A stretch of DNA of 6,413 nucleotides from Thermoplasmata archaeon (lineage in GTDB: Archaea; Thermoplasmatota; E2; UBA9212). A program made the translations under genes and the position numbers. The notes under the pieces were generated by a model, which searched no databases, was not told the DNA's origin, and saw only the letters and a program-made list of their open reading frames with translations. The stretch is from the NCBI GenBank assembly GCA_013329495.1, contig DUKC01000129.1, forward strand, positions 1 through 6,413. Reading direction: 5' to 3'. How positions within the stretch are numbered: position 1 is the first letter of the stretch; each line of letters starts with the position of its first letter. Below are positions 6,019-6,413 of this stretch, in pieces.

Positions 6019-6413
6019 ATGGCAGAAGTGAGAGACGGCTTACTCTACACCAAAAGCCACGAATGGGTAAAGGTCGAGGGGAATAAGGCACGGATAGGGA
6101 TAACTGATTATGCCCAGCACGCCCTTACCGACATTGTTTTCATTGAATTGCCAAAGCAAGGTGAGGAGATCCAAAAGGGAGAGGGGCTCAGCATCATTGA
6201 ATCGGTAAAATCGGTCTCGGAGGTATATTCACCGATAAGTGGGAGGGTGTTTAGAATCAATCAGGTTCTTTCCGATTCTCCGGAGTTGGTGAACAAATCA
6301 CCTTATGAAAGAGGCTGGCTGGCTGACGTAGCATTGAGCGATCTGGAAGAGCTGAGTAACTTGTTGAAGCCTAACAGGTATAGAGAATTAGTGAACCTCC
6401 CATCATTAAAATG
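6019..6413 (+). CDS. gcvH: Glycine cleavage system H protein (3' end cut by window)
   Basis: The H protein carries the lipoyl-bound aminomethyl group between the P, T and L proteins of the glycine cleavage system. The 131 complete codons begin MAEVRDGLLYTKSHEWVKVE, a typical family start, followed by ARIGITDYAQHALTDIV and FIELPKQGE. The lipoylation motif IESVKSVSEVYSPISG places the modified lysine at K64, close to the position in the bacterial protein. NKSPYERGWLADV (92-104) and the ELSNLL helix complete the fold. The frame is open to the end, where the last two bases are TG. If the next base is A, the gene stops with TGA and a new ATG starts in an ATGA overlap, probably the next gcv gene. 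The ATG at 6008 is in another frame and meets a stop after seven codons. The length is already near the family norm, so little is missing. Confidence 0.95.
   Translation, partial: MAEVRDGLLYTKSHEWVKVEGNKARIGITDYAQHALTDIVFIELPKQGEEIQKGEGLSIIESVKSVSEVYSPISGRVFRINQVLSDSPELVNKSPYERGWLADVALSDLEELSNLLKPNRYRELVNLPSLK

Overview
The window looks like chromosomal DNA from an archaeon. The evidence is that AT-rich TATA-like elements lie 25-30 nt upstream of several start codons, most starts have no Shine-Dalgarno sequence (leaderless or nearly so), and one gene encodes a DUF2148 Fe-S protein of a type common in archaea. The sequence alone does not fix the lineage; an uncultivated mesophilic or moderately thermophilic archaeon is plausible. 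The set PurN, FolC and GcvH points to tetrahydrofolate-type one-carbon metabolism, which many archaea lack.

Layout. The left two thirds (20-4380) is all on the minus strand. Reading in the direction of transcription from 4380 down: purN (GAR transformylase) overlaps folC (folylpolyglutamate/dihydrofolate synthase) in a TGATG junction. After a 110-bp gap comes a DUF2148 ferredoxin-domain protein, with a doubtful 68-aa one-helix ORF overlapping its stop by ATGA. After a promoter gap comes a 501-aa P-loop ATPase related to the DUF3631/primase-associated helicase group, with a C-terminal winged-helix-like region and no primase.

The right third is on the plus strand. A promoter region shared with purN contains a perfect 8+3+8 palindrome. 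It is followed by an 11-TM transporter of the neurotransmitter:sodium symporter (NSS) family and, 10 nt later, by a 30-codon one-helix ORF that I read as the MetS-type small subunit of the transporter. After a 172-bp gap with overlapping inverted repeats comes gcvH (glycine cleavage H protein), which runs off the window, probably one base short of its stop.

How the genes work together (inference): the glycine cleavage system makes methylene-THF from glycine, PurN spends 10-formyl-THF on purines, and FolC builds or polyglutamylates the folate. The NSS transporter could supply an amino acid, possibly glycine, to this set. The DUF2148 gene and the ATPase have no evident link to it. No insertion sequence, CRISPR array, tRNA or rRNA was found. 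I see no clearly new system. The points most worth a second look are the small transporter subunit, the divergent-promoter palindrome and the primase-less DUF3631-like ATPase.
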